Assembly (NCBI GenBank): GCA_034008185.1
Contig: CM067095.1
Coordinates: forward strand, 5,564,610 to 5,628,609
DNA from: Gorsachius magnificus
Taxonomy: Eukaryota; Chordata; Aves; Pelecaniformes; Ardeidae
Direction of reading: 5' to 3'
DNA: 64,000 nucleotides
Shown one piece after another: positions 23,146 through 35,640 of the stretch; position 1 is the first letter of the stretch; every line of letters begins with the position of its first letter. The notes below the pieces were generated by a model. That model saw nothing but the letters and a program-made list of their open reading frames with translations. It was not told the origin of the DNA and ran no database searches. The translations under genes were made by a program, and so were the position numbers.

Positions 23146-24215
23146 CTTGTTTTTTTCTTTGCACACAAACACACATACCTACAGATATTATTTATATTAT
23201 GATTAAGCAGAGAGTGATAGACATCTAAGCAAGCCATGTGAAAATCCAGATCCCAGCCCAGAGGGACATGTAATCTAACCAGTCTACCTGCAACTAAGAT
23301 TGTCTGCGGAAGTGTAAGGATGAGAGGAGGCAAAAATATTAAATATACTGTCTATAATAATACAGTGCAAGCTGGTAGGGTAGAATATATATGTAAAAAG
23401 TTGCACAGAATGTATGAACAGTGTAGATACCTATGGACCTTGCACATCCACTCACACAGTCCCTGAGGATGGCCGTGTTACTGCTATCTTATTATTTCCA
23501 ACCATATTTAGTTACTGAATTTTCTTTTAATAGCAAGGCTCGGGGAAGCATTAGGCTTAAAACCCAGTTTGTTAATGTTTCTTTTAAAGGAAGAAGTAAA
23601 ATCAAGCCTATTTTTAAGAGCCCTCCCCCTCTCCCCATCCTCTAAGCTAACTTCCCGGGAGCAGCTCGCAGCAGCAGCGCGTATGGATGCGCGCTTCTGT
23701 GTGCAAGGGGAGGGTGTTCTTTCCTATTAAGTCTGGCATCGGATTCATGTCTGCAGGGGCTTGCTTAAGATGATAGGAAGAGAGAGTTTTATCATGAGCC
23801 AGACTGACAGAAAAGCCTGCTAATGGGACTTGAGGCATACACAGGAAAGAAAGTGCCAAAACATTAAGCTACCGCCAAGTGTCAGAGGGCCACTGATTTA
23901 TTGCAGCAATTTTGCCACTGTGTCCTTTATAAGGTCCCACAAGTCCTTCCTCCTGGCAAGAAGCTGTGAGCTGCTGCAGCTCGGGGAGAAGTTTAGATCC
24001 AGAGCGCAGAAAGTGTCCAAGCGAAAGGCGGGGGCCGGGGGGAGGACGGAAATCGAATGTTGACTTGAACTTGCCCCAGGCAGCAGAGTCCTCTTAGCTC
24101 CACTGCCTCCCTGACAGTTTGATGAAATGAGTCAGGGCCTCCCCATGGCTAGACCAGCTCAGGCTTCCAAGTGCCGGGGTAGAGCTGTAAGAAACAGATT
24201 GAGCCTCAGGGCAGC
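23146..24215. other. Non-coding; GC rises from about 23.65 kb
   Basis: From 23640 the DNA becomes GC-richer with scattered CpGs (GCAGCAGCGCGTATG, GATGCGCGC, AGCGCAG, AAGGCGGGGGCCGGGG, ATCGAATG). The text around 23890-23945 (TTATTGCAGCAATTTTGCCAC and following) has an enhancer-like look. No splice-flanked coding segment. TGAGTCA at 24128-24134 is a perfect AP-1/NF-E2 core. Confidence 0.5.
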
Positions 24216-24217
24216 AA

Positions 24218-24242
24218 TTTTTTTTTTTTTTTTTTTTTTTTT
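24218..24242 (+). repeat. T25 homopolymer
   Basis: Twenty-five uninterrupted T. No identifiable SINE or retrocopy body lies on either side, so a poly(A) tail on the minus strand is not supported. Likely length-polymorphic. Confidence 0.9.
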
Positions 24243-24299
24243 CCCTTTCTCTCCTCAGCACTTGGCTGGGGGAAGGGGGAGGTTATGAGCACTACAGAT

Positions 24300-24365
24300 G
24301 CATGGGCTGAGCCTTTGTCTGCGGAGGGGGAGGGCGAGGGAGGGAGAGAAGAACAGCAAGAGAGT
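24300..24365 (+). repeat. Purine-rich GA/GGG tract
   Basis: GGAGGGGGAGGGCGAGGGAG followed by GAGAGAAGAACAGCAAGAGAG, nearly all purine on the plus strand. Three or more G3 runs are close together, so G-quadruplex or triplex formation is possible. Confidence 0.7.
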
Positions 24366-24369
24366 ATTA

Positions 24370-24530
24370 GCTATGGCAGTAGAGAATAGCCCGGAGCACT
24401 ATAACTAATTTTGAGGGGCAGCGATGCATTGTACAGGCTATGTGCTGTTTGGTCTGAGGGGGCCCCTGTTGTGAAGCAGCAATCAAGAGGACATTTTGTT
24501 AAGTGACCAACAGCTGTCATCCGCAAGCCC
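24370..24530. promoter_or_regulatory. Candidate conserved element between purine tracts
   Basis: A non-repetitive 160-base segment lies between two low-complexity tracts. It contains CTAATTTT (homeodomain-like), an E-box CAGCTG in CCAACAGCTGTC, CAGCAATCAAG, and CpGs in GCCCGGAG, AGCGATG and ATCCGC. Unique sequence persisting between expanded tracts can mark constraint; this is inference only. Confidence 0.22.
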
Positions 24531-24552
24531 AGAGAAGGGAAGGAGGGAGCAA

Positions 24553-24592
24553 GGGGGGGGGGTGGGGGAAAAAAAAAAAAAAAAAAAAAAAA
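24553..24592 (+). repeat. G10-T-G5-A24 composite homopolymer tract
   Basis: Ten G (24553-24562), one T, five G, then 24 A. It is fully purine except for a single T. The G part can fold as a G-quadruplex and the whole is a polypurine mirror-type tract. High slippage is expected, so the assembled length may not be reliable. Confidence 0.9.
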
Positions 24593-24990
24593 GAGCATTT
24601 GTCCCTTGGAGGCAGAGCACATTAATCCACCGATCTGCCACAGCTTTAACTCTAAAACTGCTCGGTGCTTCCGAAGAGCCGAACTACACTCCATCAGCCG
24701 CCTGGAGAGATGGGTACCTCTCATCCTGCTTCAGCCTGCCAGACGCAGGGCGCTTCCCTACCTCTGCGGGTCGAGGAACTGACACTAAAAATGCTGTTTA
24801 AGTCTCTTTTCATTCCATAAAATTGAGTTGATCTGCTGTAGCTTAGGGTCAATCCCTCAAGGACTGTTTTTTCCCCCCTTCCCTTTTCCTTAGCACTCAT
24901 AAATTAATCAGGAGGACCCTGACTAAGTCATTTCATGCTGTACAACATAAAAGAAAGTCCCCTGATGATCCATGCAAGGATCTATTAAAA

Positions 24991-25056
24991 GCAGGAGGGG
25001 GGAGGGAGGAAGTGTTAGGGAAGAGGGAGAAAAAGGGGGGAGAGGGAGAAAAAAAT
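24991..25056 (+). repeat. Polypurine tract (about 65 bases)
   Basis: GCAGGAGGGGGGAGGGAGGA is followed, after a short T-containing break, by GGGAAGAGGGAGAAAAAGGG and more of the same. Almost pure purine. Triplex and G4 potential. Together with 24300-24365 and 24553-24592 it makes a 750-base domain with three purine-loaded strand-asymmetric tracts. Confidence 0.8.
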
Positions 25057-25109
25057 CTCAACCTTTTTGATATTTTAGGATAAAAGCTGGAGGACTTTGT
25101 TACAAATTC

Positions 25110-28100
25110 TAGCCAACATCAAAACACCTTAAATAATTCAAAGAACACGTTAAAGGGAAGAAACTGAATGTTGCTCTGATGTTCAGTTGATGCAACGCAG
25201 AATATTACCCAAAACAGCACAGCCTGTTAAGGGAAGACAGCAGCCTTGAGCATTTCAGTTCTTTAGAAAAATGTCAGAACCTGTAAAAATCATAATTTCC
25301 AGCAACTTTTTTTTTTTTTTTTTTGCATGATATAAACTCAGCGAGACTGAAATGTAGGTTTCTGACAAGCTGTTAACAAGACAACTTTAGAAATCTGTCT
25401 GGAGCTCTCAGGGAGATGGGCTGCCATTTCACTGCTTCGAAGAAGTTCATGACATGACAAGCAAAAAACAGGGAACAGAGACCTAAAAACCACGGTGTAA
25501 TTTTCATTTGCTTCTGTCGTGAAAGAATTCAAGCAGAAATATTAGAAGGCTGCACAACTGAAAAAGCCAGCAACTGGAAAATCATTGCTGTGGTTTGACA
25601 AGCACATCTTTTATGCTGGAAACGGTTTCTTTATTATTACACCTATATACAGGAAAGCACTTTTAGGAAAAGAGGGATAATCACAAATTATTCCTTGAGA
25701 TCTACAGGGTAAGATCTACAGCTGCCTACTTTCAAGCCACGTCTAAAGATGACCTAGTTCATGGGCGAGAGCGACCGACCCATCTTGAAAAAGCCGTAAG
25801 AGCCACCAGATTTCTCTTGGCTTCTCACATCCCTGCCCTTCCCCCCCATAGGAAAGGTAGAAACATCTTTCCATAATGCAATCTTTTACTGAAGCCTACA
25901 CAGATGAATGTTGCTACATAAGCATTTAATAAAGACACGTTGATTAAAAACAGGAAAGTCAGCATCCAATGCCATCTACACAGCAATGTTTGTACCACAT
26001 TTAAGAGCCTTTCTGACTGGTTTACCATATTACACCTCCTATTTTAGGCCTTAATATACCAGTATAATGCTTTTCCATAATTTTTGGGTGATTTAATGAG
26101 GCCTTTTTGAGAATCAATCTATTTTATTCTACGGTTAGAAAAAAAGTAGATCGATCTATGTATTCCATGTGTCTCTTTCAATATATAATCTCTCCCTCCC
26201 CCCCCCCGGCACTGTTTGGACTCATTCTAAGCATTTAATGGTAGGTTGATATAGCTGCCTTGGAGTCAATTTACTGATTGTGATTGACTCATTACATCCA
26301 TAGTTGCAGAATTTCGGTACCCTTGGGACGGTTGCTTTGGGAAGCCCAAAGACAGCTGCCTACATGCAATCTTACGCTTAATTTCAGCCCATACTTGCCA
26401 AGAAAGAGAGCTCGGACAATGCAGGAGGTCATTTTCACTTGTAACACCTGTGATGACACCAAGGGGTAATGGGAATTATGGGACAAATTTAGCCCAGCAT
26501 TTGCAAGGACCACACAAATAATGGAACTGAAACTTTTTCACTTCTTTCCTATTTCAAATCATTTCCACACAAGCTCCAGTGGTGCGATCCTACAGCCATG
26601 CTTGGGTAATTGAAAGGACAGTGCACGCAAAGTTGAATGGCTGACACTGCATTTCACCAATTTACGAAATGGAGGAGACTCTGACAAGAAGAGATGCAGT
26701 TGGCTTCTCTTCTGAAATGCTCCCAAGTTCTTTTCATTCTCCCCTTGCTTGGGCATTGTGTCACCCGTCACTCATTTTCCTTTCATTAGACAGACACTCT
26801 TGGAGACATTACAGCTTCAGTGCTGTATATGGGCTTTCACTAAAGAACCAGAGAAACATCCATTACTTTTTTATTCTACAGTTTTAAGCTACGACTAACA
26901 CCCTTCACTTGCAAGAGACACATTGCCTTGCTGCCTCCCCTTTACCACAAACCTCCTGGCTTGGAGTTACCTGGATCCCCTGCCCCAGCTGCTTTTGTCC
27001 CTCACGCTCTCCAGGGAGGAGCAGGAACCAAGAGAAGATTTGCAGTGACTCACAGTGCAGAGCAACTCCAATTTTGTTTAACCCAAGTATGCCTAGACAG
27101 GCTATGCCACGAACGAAAGTGGCTTAAAGCCACTATTTACAACAATTAGGGGCTGCTGCAGTTTGGGGGTGTGTGTGTATGTGTGTGTTACAAGCTTTCC
27201 TTAACGTTAAGGAGGAGTTTAGGACTCAATATGAATATAGCCAAAAGACACTTTAACCATAATGATCTGTCTAGTAATTCCTCACTTGCTATAAACATCA
27301 GTTTTCTTCTCCTATTTGGACTGCAAATCTAGTCTGTTACTACACCATGTCCACATCTTTATGGAGTCACCAAAAAGTACTCGGCCACTACAAAACAACA
27401 GGATTTGTTAAAGTACCCCCACTCTAATGGAAAGCATTTAGTGATTCTCAGCTCTCTGACTCCATGGTACGCGACTCTGCTTGGAAGTTTCATTTACATA
27501 TTTATTTAGTGAAGAACACACACAGCTTTCTTCTCTCCTTGCAGAACCATTATTAGCTGCAGGAAGCTGTTAAGAGAGGATTTCACCATGGAACTCAGGA
27601 GGAAAGGCATTTCTTAATATCTTAGTATCCTGCTTAATAACAGTCACCCTCCAGGATGAGGGTGATGATTTCTGGTTATGAAACTTGCTGTGGTTTGTTA
27701 GACCTGATTCACAGAAATGTTTGGTTTATTTCTTTTTTTTACACACACACACACAAAATTTCTCATGCTGCCAACTTCCTCCTTCCTTACTTCTCCCTCT
27801 AAGTCCAAGTGGTGCAGCGACAAAAGAACATACCAGGCTATGCAGGAAGACATCCACCTGATGACTCTGAAGTCCCCCCGAAATATATCGCAGATTTTTC
27901 CATTCAAATGCAAGCTGGACATGCAAAAAATTCCAGCATGAACACTAAGAAGTGGGGATTAATTTCTGAATTGGAGCTGGAATCATTTTGGTATGAAGGC
28001 AAATCTCCACTGTACCTTGTAACCATTTATTCTGGACCCTGCAGGATGAGTGTGCTGAAGCCCGCTGGAATTCAGCTGGGGTGAAGCTGGGGTGATAGGC

Positions 28101-31100
28101 TACACACCCTGAAATGTACCACTATGATGCTGTATGTAATGTTTTAGCATGCTATGCAATTAGGAACTTTGGACTTGGAAAACAATCTAAAGCACCTACT
28201 GCGTTCTCAGCCTGCATTAATTGAGTAAAATGAAGTACAGTTCATTTCTACCTTAATGAATAGAGGAAGGTTATGTGAATCAGCTGCTTTGTTTTGTTGG
28301 ATGCCTTTAGCCACTAAGAAGGGAAGTCCCTGTTGCTGTCAGGGACAAGATTTACAATACTTATATATAATTAATATAATAACGTTACTTAATTCCACTG
28401 CTATTTAACTCCTATCAAGGTTTATGTTGTTGTGGCTAAAAAATATAAAGCTTGGAATAGCTACCATTAATGTTTGTGTTATTGAACGTTAAAATTCCAA
28501 TCTGCAAAAGATTTAGCACAATAATTGAGACATCTACAGAAAACCTATTCCTCCAAGAAAACTCTCAGAGCATGTGCTTGTAGATGTCAACCACTGCTTT
28601 TAAAGTATACCTTGAGAGATGGATGTCCCACCTGCCACAGGCAAGCTAGCCTGGAACAAAGAATTTCACCAAGATAGAAATAAAAACATTTAAAATACAG
28701 AAAGTAAAAACACACTCCCCCCCCGCCCCTGAAAATCTCCAGCAGTAGTGATTAACATTAATACAATGCAAATTAAATCTTTTTTTTTCCTTTTGTTCTA
28801 TTTAGATCTTAAAAATATTAAAGCAGGTAAATCTTGGACGTGAAGGACAAGCATTGCCTAGGGCATACATTTGGGTGTCTTCAATATAATCTAAGGAATA
28901 CAGAAGAGGCTGCAAGCTAATTCAATAAGAAAGTAACGTAGTTGGTTATTCACTCTTACAGAATTATGCCTTGACAAAGCTAAATATAAAAGCTTTGTCT
29001 ATGCCATTATCTGGAAAATACTCCTTTGGACCACTAAATGACAAACATTTAAACACTAAGCAATTTAAAAAAAATGTATTTCCTATTCCAGGTGTAATTG
29101 TAAAGGCTCCCCACTACCTTAGTATATCTGCTACTCTCTTCTGACCCCCCTAGATAATAATTTGTTCTTGTCAGCCTCCAAAATGTCAATGATTGATGTA
29201 AATGTAATGGTTTACAAGATGGAGCCTCCTACCTCACTCTTTTGCTTTCAGACTGCAAAGGTAGTTTGAGCAGCACTGACCTCAAAGATCAAGACGAGGG
29301 CTGGCAGTACGTGTTGAAAGATGGGAATGCAAGTATCCTTAGCTAAACTATCCCAAAACTTTCTGAACAGGCTTGAGGACATTTAGCTTTTCTGTTGTCA
29401 CTACAGTTTTTTTTTTTATTTGTATCTTTCTTCCAGGACTGATGTGGAAATGCTCAGTTGTGTGGATAGATGTCATTTATGAATAGAAGCTCCAACATGT
29501 CAAAGTCTCTCCTCAGTAGTGACAGCCCCCTGTATGGCTAATCCAGACCGGAGCGATTAGAGAATAAAAGAAGGAGGAAACATCTCAACAGGAGGGGAAA
29601 TAAGAGAAAAAGAACAGAAGACTGAAGAGCAAAAATGGAAAAAACAACTTACTACACTGTGGACCAGTAATGAGATGGGACTATAACCACTGTCTGCTTG
29701 GGAATGAACTCTTTATCGCCTTTAATCAGTAACCATTATTATTAGGACGATGATAAAACTGCTGATAATTAGATGGAACAAACGATGATGTATTTGTCAT
29801 GGAGTGAGAGTACATTGAATTATAGAAACTTTTCATTTTCCAATAGGTCATTATGAACAAAGGTGAATGTGAAAACTGTTTGAAAAACTGAAAATAACTT
29901 GAGCATGATGTTTTAACTCCTCTCAGCTTGTGTGCACTGGCCCTGTGAAGTGGACAGGTCTCCCTGCTCCAACGGGAGGTGTGGCACAGCCAGTAGTTCT
30001 TCTTTTCACTGGTGATTTTTGCTGTATCAGCTTTGATGCACCAACCAACCCACGTGTGGTTTGCAGCCACATGCAGCAATAAAGTGCATAAATAGCAACT
30101 CATGATAATGCTATTATTACTGTGTGTCACTACTGCACATATAATAACGAGAGGGGTTTTCATGGACTGCAGTGTAATTAGATGTCTTTAAATATGCTTT
30201 AAAGCCTTTCCATGGACCTAGAGTGTGGGACGGTTCTCCTCAGCGTTTATGCAAAGTACTTGCCCAGATAACTAAAAACTCAAGAGCTTCTGGCCAGCTT
30301 TTAGCAGCACAGGTCGAGAATGACAGGGTCTCATGCTAATCAATGCTCATTAAAAAAAAATTCTTTTGAATTCACACCTAACACACTTCAGTTTATAAAG
30401 CAGGAACAGCATTCAAAACAAACCACTTCGCTAGCTCTGCTATCTAATGAAAAATTGCCACAATTACAAAAACAAATCTTTGTTTTCAATTTTCAGTAAG
30501 CAGAGCTCTAAAAAAAACAAGCAAGCTGCTCTTGAAAGCATGATAGTTTTTTTTCCCTAAAAAAGGAAAGAAAGAAATCCTTCCTAGCAACTGCAATTAT
30601 GATACTTTCATGTCAAATGAATTATATTACTGAAAATAAATCTTTCTAAGATGCACAAGAGGGTTATCTGGCTCCAGTCAGACTTATGCATTACTGGTTT
30701 TATATGTTGTACTCTACTTGATTAATATAGGTAATCAAATTATATTGCCTTCCACTGTGCTCTCAAATTCAAGGCTATAATGTTTTCAAAGACAAAGTTC
30801 ATAGAGTTGTATAAAAATGTACCTCATGCTGTACCAGCCCTTTATTGCTGTAGTAAAACACCATTTTCAATTTAGTAATAAGTGATATAAAACAGAGTGT
30901 CTTGATTGGCAGGGTCGTATTCATTATGCAGTGCCCTACGACACAGCGCAGTTCAGACGGGAAATTTAAGGACAGAATCTACACTCTCAGATGCTGATAC
31001 TTCAGGGAATAAAATGATTCCTTTTTCATCAGTTGTCCAAAGGAAGGACAAGGAATTGGACACAAAGCCACATGCACAAATTATACACGCATACATCTAT

Positions 31101-31250
31101 GGATGGAAGGGAGAAAGAGGCAGGAAAGACTCATCAAGCATGCTACCACTTCATACAGGTTTTCCTGCACTGGAGCCAATCCTATACTACTGCTTTGCAT
31201 CTGGAATAGGAAATGAAAAAAGAAAACAACAGAAAAAGAGGACGCACAGC
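25110..31250. other. Non-coding, probably intronic; no gene seen
   Basis: Open frames do not exceed 145 codons (29726-30163 minus) and lack domains. Low-complexity items: T19 near 25306-25324, C10 at 26198-26207, TG repeat at 27168-27188, AC repeat at 27741-27755, C8GC4 at 28717-28729. A 16-bp perfect palindrome lies at 27198-27213. The stretch 29450-29570 and several AT-rich patches could be conserved sequence, but I cannot support a specific call. Confidence 0.55.
27198..27213. repeat. Perfect 16-bp palindrome
   Basis: TCCTTAACGTTAAGGA is its own reverse complement. The central AACGTT retains a CpG. It sits directly after a TG microsatellite. It could be a homodimer binding site or chance. 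Confidence 0.6.
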
Positions 31251-31252
31251 AG

Positions 31253-31340
31253 TCTGGATAGCAGTAAATACTGGATAGCTCTTTCTGGCTCTGCCACTGG
31301 CTGGACTTATGACCAGAAGAAAAATTTCAGGGCTTTGAGA
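31253..31340 (+). repeat. MIR-like SINE 5' part, plus orientation
   Basis: TACTGGATAGCTCTTTCTGG, CTCTGCCACTGGCTGGACTT and ATGACC follow the MIR head and CORE order ('...tctggctctgccactgactagctgtgtgacc'). It is truncated before the CTCAGTTTCC segment and abuts another old repeat. Confidence 0.5.
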
Positions 31341-31341
31341 T

Positions 31342-31428
31342 TCTGAGCATTTAACTTGAGGTGCCTTAATAAAGTTGTGTTATCAAGTGCTCTTCACTTT
31401 ATGAACATCAGGATTCTCTAAAGAGCTG
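31342..31428. repeat. Decayed palindromic amniote repeat
   Basis: TTAACTTGAGGTGCCTTAAT, then AAGTGCTCTTCACTTTATGA and ACATCAGG match from memory a near-palindromic amniote repeat (ACTTGAGACACCTTAA, AGTGCTGAGCACTTTCTGAA, AATCAGGCCC). It is the same general class as the copy near 6.25 kb. Library name not known to me. Confidence 0.5.
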
Positions 31429-33535
31429 TAGATTAGACTGTCAAAACTGGTAAAATCTTAGGTTTGCAGCTACCTTTGAATATGTAAATCCTAACCCTTC
31501 CCTTCCTTCTTTTTCCTTCTCTAAATTAGGAATAATGTTTACCATATCCGTAAACCATCAAACAAACTAATCTGTGAGTTCTACAGAGGCCAAGTGTTCT
31601 GGTGAGCCTTGTCATCACCACGAACACTATCTAGAAGAGCAAGAATTATAAAGCCATTTTCTGTGGAACTAAATGGCAGAGATATTGTTAGCTGGTGTCT
31701 TTTCTAAGCATGTATGCTGAGCAAATGATATGATCAGGAAAGACAACTCTTGGACTCAGGAATTAGTAATGTTATCTTAGTTTTGTTTCCTTGGCAACTT
31801 GACCTTTCATAATTTGCCCAAAGGCAAAATATGGGCAGCATATCCCTTTCAAATCATACCTCAATAATCTTGTGATTAAAAGCATCACCAGAATGTGGCC
31901 TTGCCAAAGTGAAATTACGACTCTCTACTAAATGATCCAGATGTTGAATCTAATTTAAGTAGCCTTGCAAGAATATTTAACACTTAATGATAGGTTCTGT
32001 ATTAGAGTAGGTTTAATCTAGGATGCAGCCACAGATGTCATAAGAAGGAATTAATCAGCATTGCTTCCACTAAAACAGAAATGCAAAATTGCTGAACAGA
32101 ATGTATTAGAAACAGATTAAAGAACTGGGACTTAAACATAAAAGAAACAGAGCTGATGCCACCCTCAGAGAGCTAATTTGAAATATAGGAAAACTTAATT
32201 CGCCTTTAACTGAAGAATTGGGGTGTTTGAAGTTACTAAAGAGAAGCTTGCGTTATCAAGAAGGAAAGAAAGGCAGATAGTCTTTTCCCTCATCAATTAA
32301 AAATGAAAGCCCAACCCAAATATTAATGTCTGCCTCAAAATCCCAACAAAATGAAGTTATTGATGCTCTAGGGACTATTGCTGCATCCCACACGAAGCTC
32401 TATACTCAGTGAAGTGCTGTGGAAGTTTCACTGATTTGGAAAACCCCTGCCTGATTTAGGTAAGTTACCTTTCAGAAAAGCAAATCTTGGAAACAGGGAA
32501 ATACAGCATATGGTTATTGAAACGCTCGCAGATGGGGGAAGACAGGAAAAATGGTATTTGCAAATTCACTCTAAGCTCCCTATACAGAGAGAACTTGCCC
32601 ATCCAAAGGTTTGCATGAAGATTTACATTACAATTACTCATTGTTGCTTCAGACAATTTATCATCTGCCCTATTATTTGAGGACTTCATGCTGTCCACAG
32701 GGTTTACACTGCCCAGTCTCTTTCCTTAACAAAGACAGGTTAGAGTACAAAGCCAGACGGGACCACAGACCATCAGCTCAGAGCATCTATACAGCACAGG
32801 TCATTACATTTCAACCAACAACTCTCTGTTCTTGATTTGAAGATACTAAGACTGAATCACCTAATCCTGTGAATCCTTAGAAGCACACATCATGGATTAA
32901 ATACTGCATTCTTAAAATTTTTGAGTTACAGTTCCTGTTAATGATGAGGACAACATAAGTTTAGTACAATTATATTTCTGCTGAAAACATCTAGGAATAC
33001 TCCAATGGCCTGATTCAACTAGTGCACTCCTGATTTACTATCACTGCTATTAAAAAGGTTTTTGACTGGGTTGAGTTGCCCTTCCTTGAAAAATTACAAA
33101 ACAATCTAGGTTTGGTCCCAATTTTCATTGATAGCCTAACAGAACATACAAATAATCTCAGCGCTTGTTCCCAAATTAATGAAAAACTTACATGAAGCTT
33201 TGATCTCGATGGAAGAATCCATCAAGACTTCCCATTTGTCTCCCTAATTACTTGCTTTGATGCTCACGGCTTGCAATCACTGCATAAGTTAATGTCCTGA
33301 GGTTGCCATAGCTACCATTAGTGAAGCAGAACAGGAGACATTGCTCTGCACATAAGCTACCTTTGCTAGATGTTTGCCTCTGTACCCTGGCTGTTCCCTT
33401 ACCAGCGACAGTATAAAGGTGCTCCTGTACTGCACCAGAAGTTAATAAAATAGTTCCTATTAATTTTATTACAAATGTTACTGGTAACATTCACTTCTTT
33501 CTTTCTGCTGCTCATAGAGGAAGGTTTTGAAAGCA

Positions 33536-33690
33536 GTGAGGTGGTTAGAAGACAAGAGTGCAAGCAAGGACTGAGTTTACTTCCTAACTTGAACAACAAT
33601 TTGCTGCATGACTCTGTGCCTCGATTTTCTTGACTCTTGAAGGATAGTAATGATGCATCTTTCATCACACAGTCCTGTTTTGAGAACACA
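33536..33690 (+). repeat. MIR SINE, plus orientation
   Basis: GTGAGGTGGTTAGAAGACAAG, AGGACTGAGTTTACTTCCT, TTTGCTGCATGACTCTGTGC, CTCGATTTTC and GGATAGTAATGATGCAT follow the MIR consensus in order (GTGGTTAGAGCAC, CAGGACTCCTGGGTT, TTGCTGTGTGACC, TGTGCCTCAGTTTCC, GGATAATAATAC). A deletion removes part of the CORE. Ancient copy. Confidence 0.65.
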
Positions 33691-35499
33691 CTGCTGAGAA
33701 CTGATGAAGAAAATGTGTAATAATATTTGCTTTTCCTAAAAAATTTGCTTGAATGAGTTCCCCCTATTTCTACAACTTTCTGGTTAGCTAAAAAACTTTC
33801 ATTAAACCTCTACACTTCTCCTTTTTTACTAAAGGACACCGAACAAGTAATGATGCATAATATACCTCAACATTACTAGTAATTGCTCATTGAAAATAAG
33901 AAATGAGAAATCACTTTCTTATTTGCTTATCTGATGACCTCTAAGGACAACGACGTGCATGATAAATGCACAGTGTGCTGTATTTCCTCATTTACTGTAT
34001 TGATCTGATTTAATGTAACGCCAAGAAATGCAGTACTAAGCCATTAAATACCAACAAAAAGCGTATTTTGCTCTAAAGCTTAAGTGCATTTGAAACTTTA
34101 CTCCACACACACGTTTTTGTACTTTCTGCCATTAGTTCACAAAAATTTTCAGCACAATCTCTTCTCAGCAGTTCTCTATTCCAAAAAACCAAACAAAATA
34201 CCTGAGTGAGAACCATCACCTGAACATATTTCAAATAACTAACCAAGGCTGACTGAAAAATTCCTACAGCAACAACACAGTACTGCTTATTGTGGTCATT
34301 AGGAAGATATATCACTTCAACATTCTGTTTCTGCCAAAGTTTTATGCATTCTTTTAAGTGTATGAACTCTAAATCTCTTTTTGTTCTGAATACTGTATTT
34401 TCCTCTGGGAGGTATAGTACATGGTAAGTATGGAAAGTTAACGTGTAATTAGCATGGTAATGTCTAAGCAAATTACATCATGCTAGAGTTAATAGAGGTT
34501 AATAGAGGTTCAGATCAGGAATAATCCTCTGAGCATCACGAGTGTGAATTACAAGTTTCTATAATGCTCAGCAACCCAAAAACCTGCAGGATCCCGAAGC
34601 ACCTACCAACACCCTGGCACCTCAGATTCTCTACAGCTCATTACTGACCTATGGTGGTACCACTGCTCCACCAGGATCCGTCTGGTGTTTGGAAATCACT
34701 GGGGCACAGCTTTTGCACTGAGCTGTAGAAGGTGGGAAATGATGGAGCTCACAGCCCATAGGACCATGTTCTAAATCTTTACCTGCAGTGTGGGAGCAGG
34801 ACACTTTATTAGATGCTCTCTTGCTAATTTTCCTCACAATTAAATTTGCTTCTTTTCCTCAAAGAGTGACTATTAAAAAAAAAACCTACAGTGGTTTTAG
34901 TTTTAGTCGATCCAGTAGTTAGGTCACGCCTGACAAGAAGTGACTCAGAACCACTGCACTAGCAACAGAGTCGCATTTGCAACAGACAGCCCTGGATAGC
35001 GCTAATGCGCTCACTGAACGACCCACTGCTGGTATCCGAACAACTTCTCACTATTTTATTCAGAAACAAATAGCAAGGAGAGAGAGGGAGATTCCAAATT
35101 AATTAAATGGGCTTAGTGAAGAAAAATCATCCATTTTGGCACGAACGCTACACATGATTTTTTTTAAATGAAACCAATACTCCATGTTATTTAGCAACTC
35201 CAGAACCCACATAATGACAGAAAACAGCTCAGTGAATCAACAATCAGAATACGGAGAAATCAGAGTAAACAGATTAGGGCAATCATCGTTGGACAATCCA
35301 TAGAAGTAAGCATAGTGATTTTTCAAATGACTAATGATAGTACCAAATGTTAATGACAAGGAAGAAAAGGAGTAGGAGCTATTTTTAGACGATCGCCTTT
35401 CTTCTGAAGAACACAAAGCTGAAGAGCTTGGATTCATCTCTCAAATACTATGGCTCATAATATGACAGGTTGTAATGCACTGCACATGAGAGAGAATAC

Positions 35500-35640
35500 A
35501 TAAGCCAACATAAAATTCAGCATGATTAATATATGATTAGTTCTTTGAAGATGTGAAGTGCTAATTAGAATTTCTGGATTAGGCTGGTTGATGCCCCAAT
35601 GCAATCCAGATCAGTAAATAAAAAACTGTGCAGAAGTTTA
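35500..35640. promoter_or_regulatory. Candidate enhancer with homeodomain and OTX-like sites
   Basis: ATGATTAAT and ATATGATTAG (35522-35540), a palindromic CTAATTAG at 35561-35568, and GGATTA (OTX/bicoid type) at 35576-35581 lie in a 65-base span. GATGCCCCAATGCAATCC follows. Motif clustering is the only support. Confidence 0.25.

Noticed and set aside
24218..24592. Long T and A runs as poly(A) tails of retrogenes or SINEs
   Set aside because: Neither tract has an adjacent recognisable SINE, an AATAAA at proper distance or an intron-less coding body. They read better as expanded homopolymers.
29726..30163. 145-codon minus-strand frame as a coding exon
   Set aside because: No domain and irregular composition rich in His, Ser and Cys, typical of a random frame.
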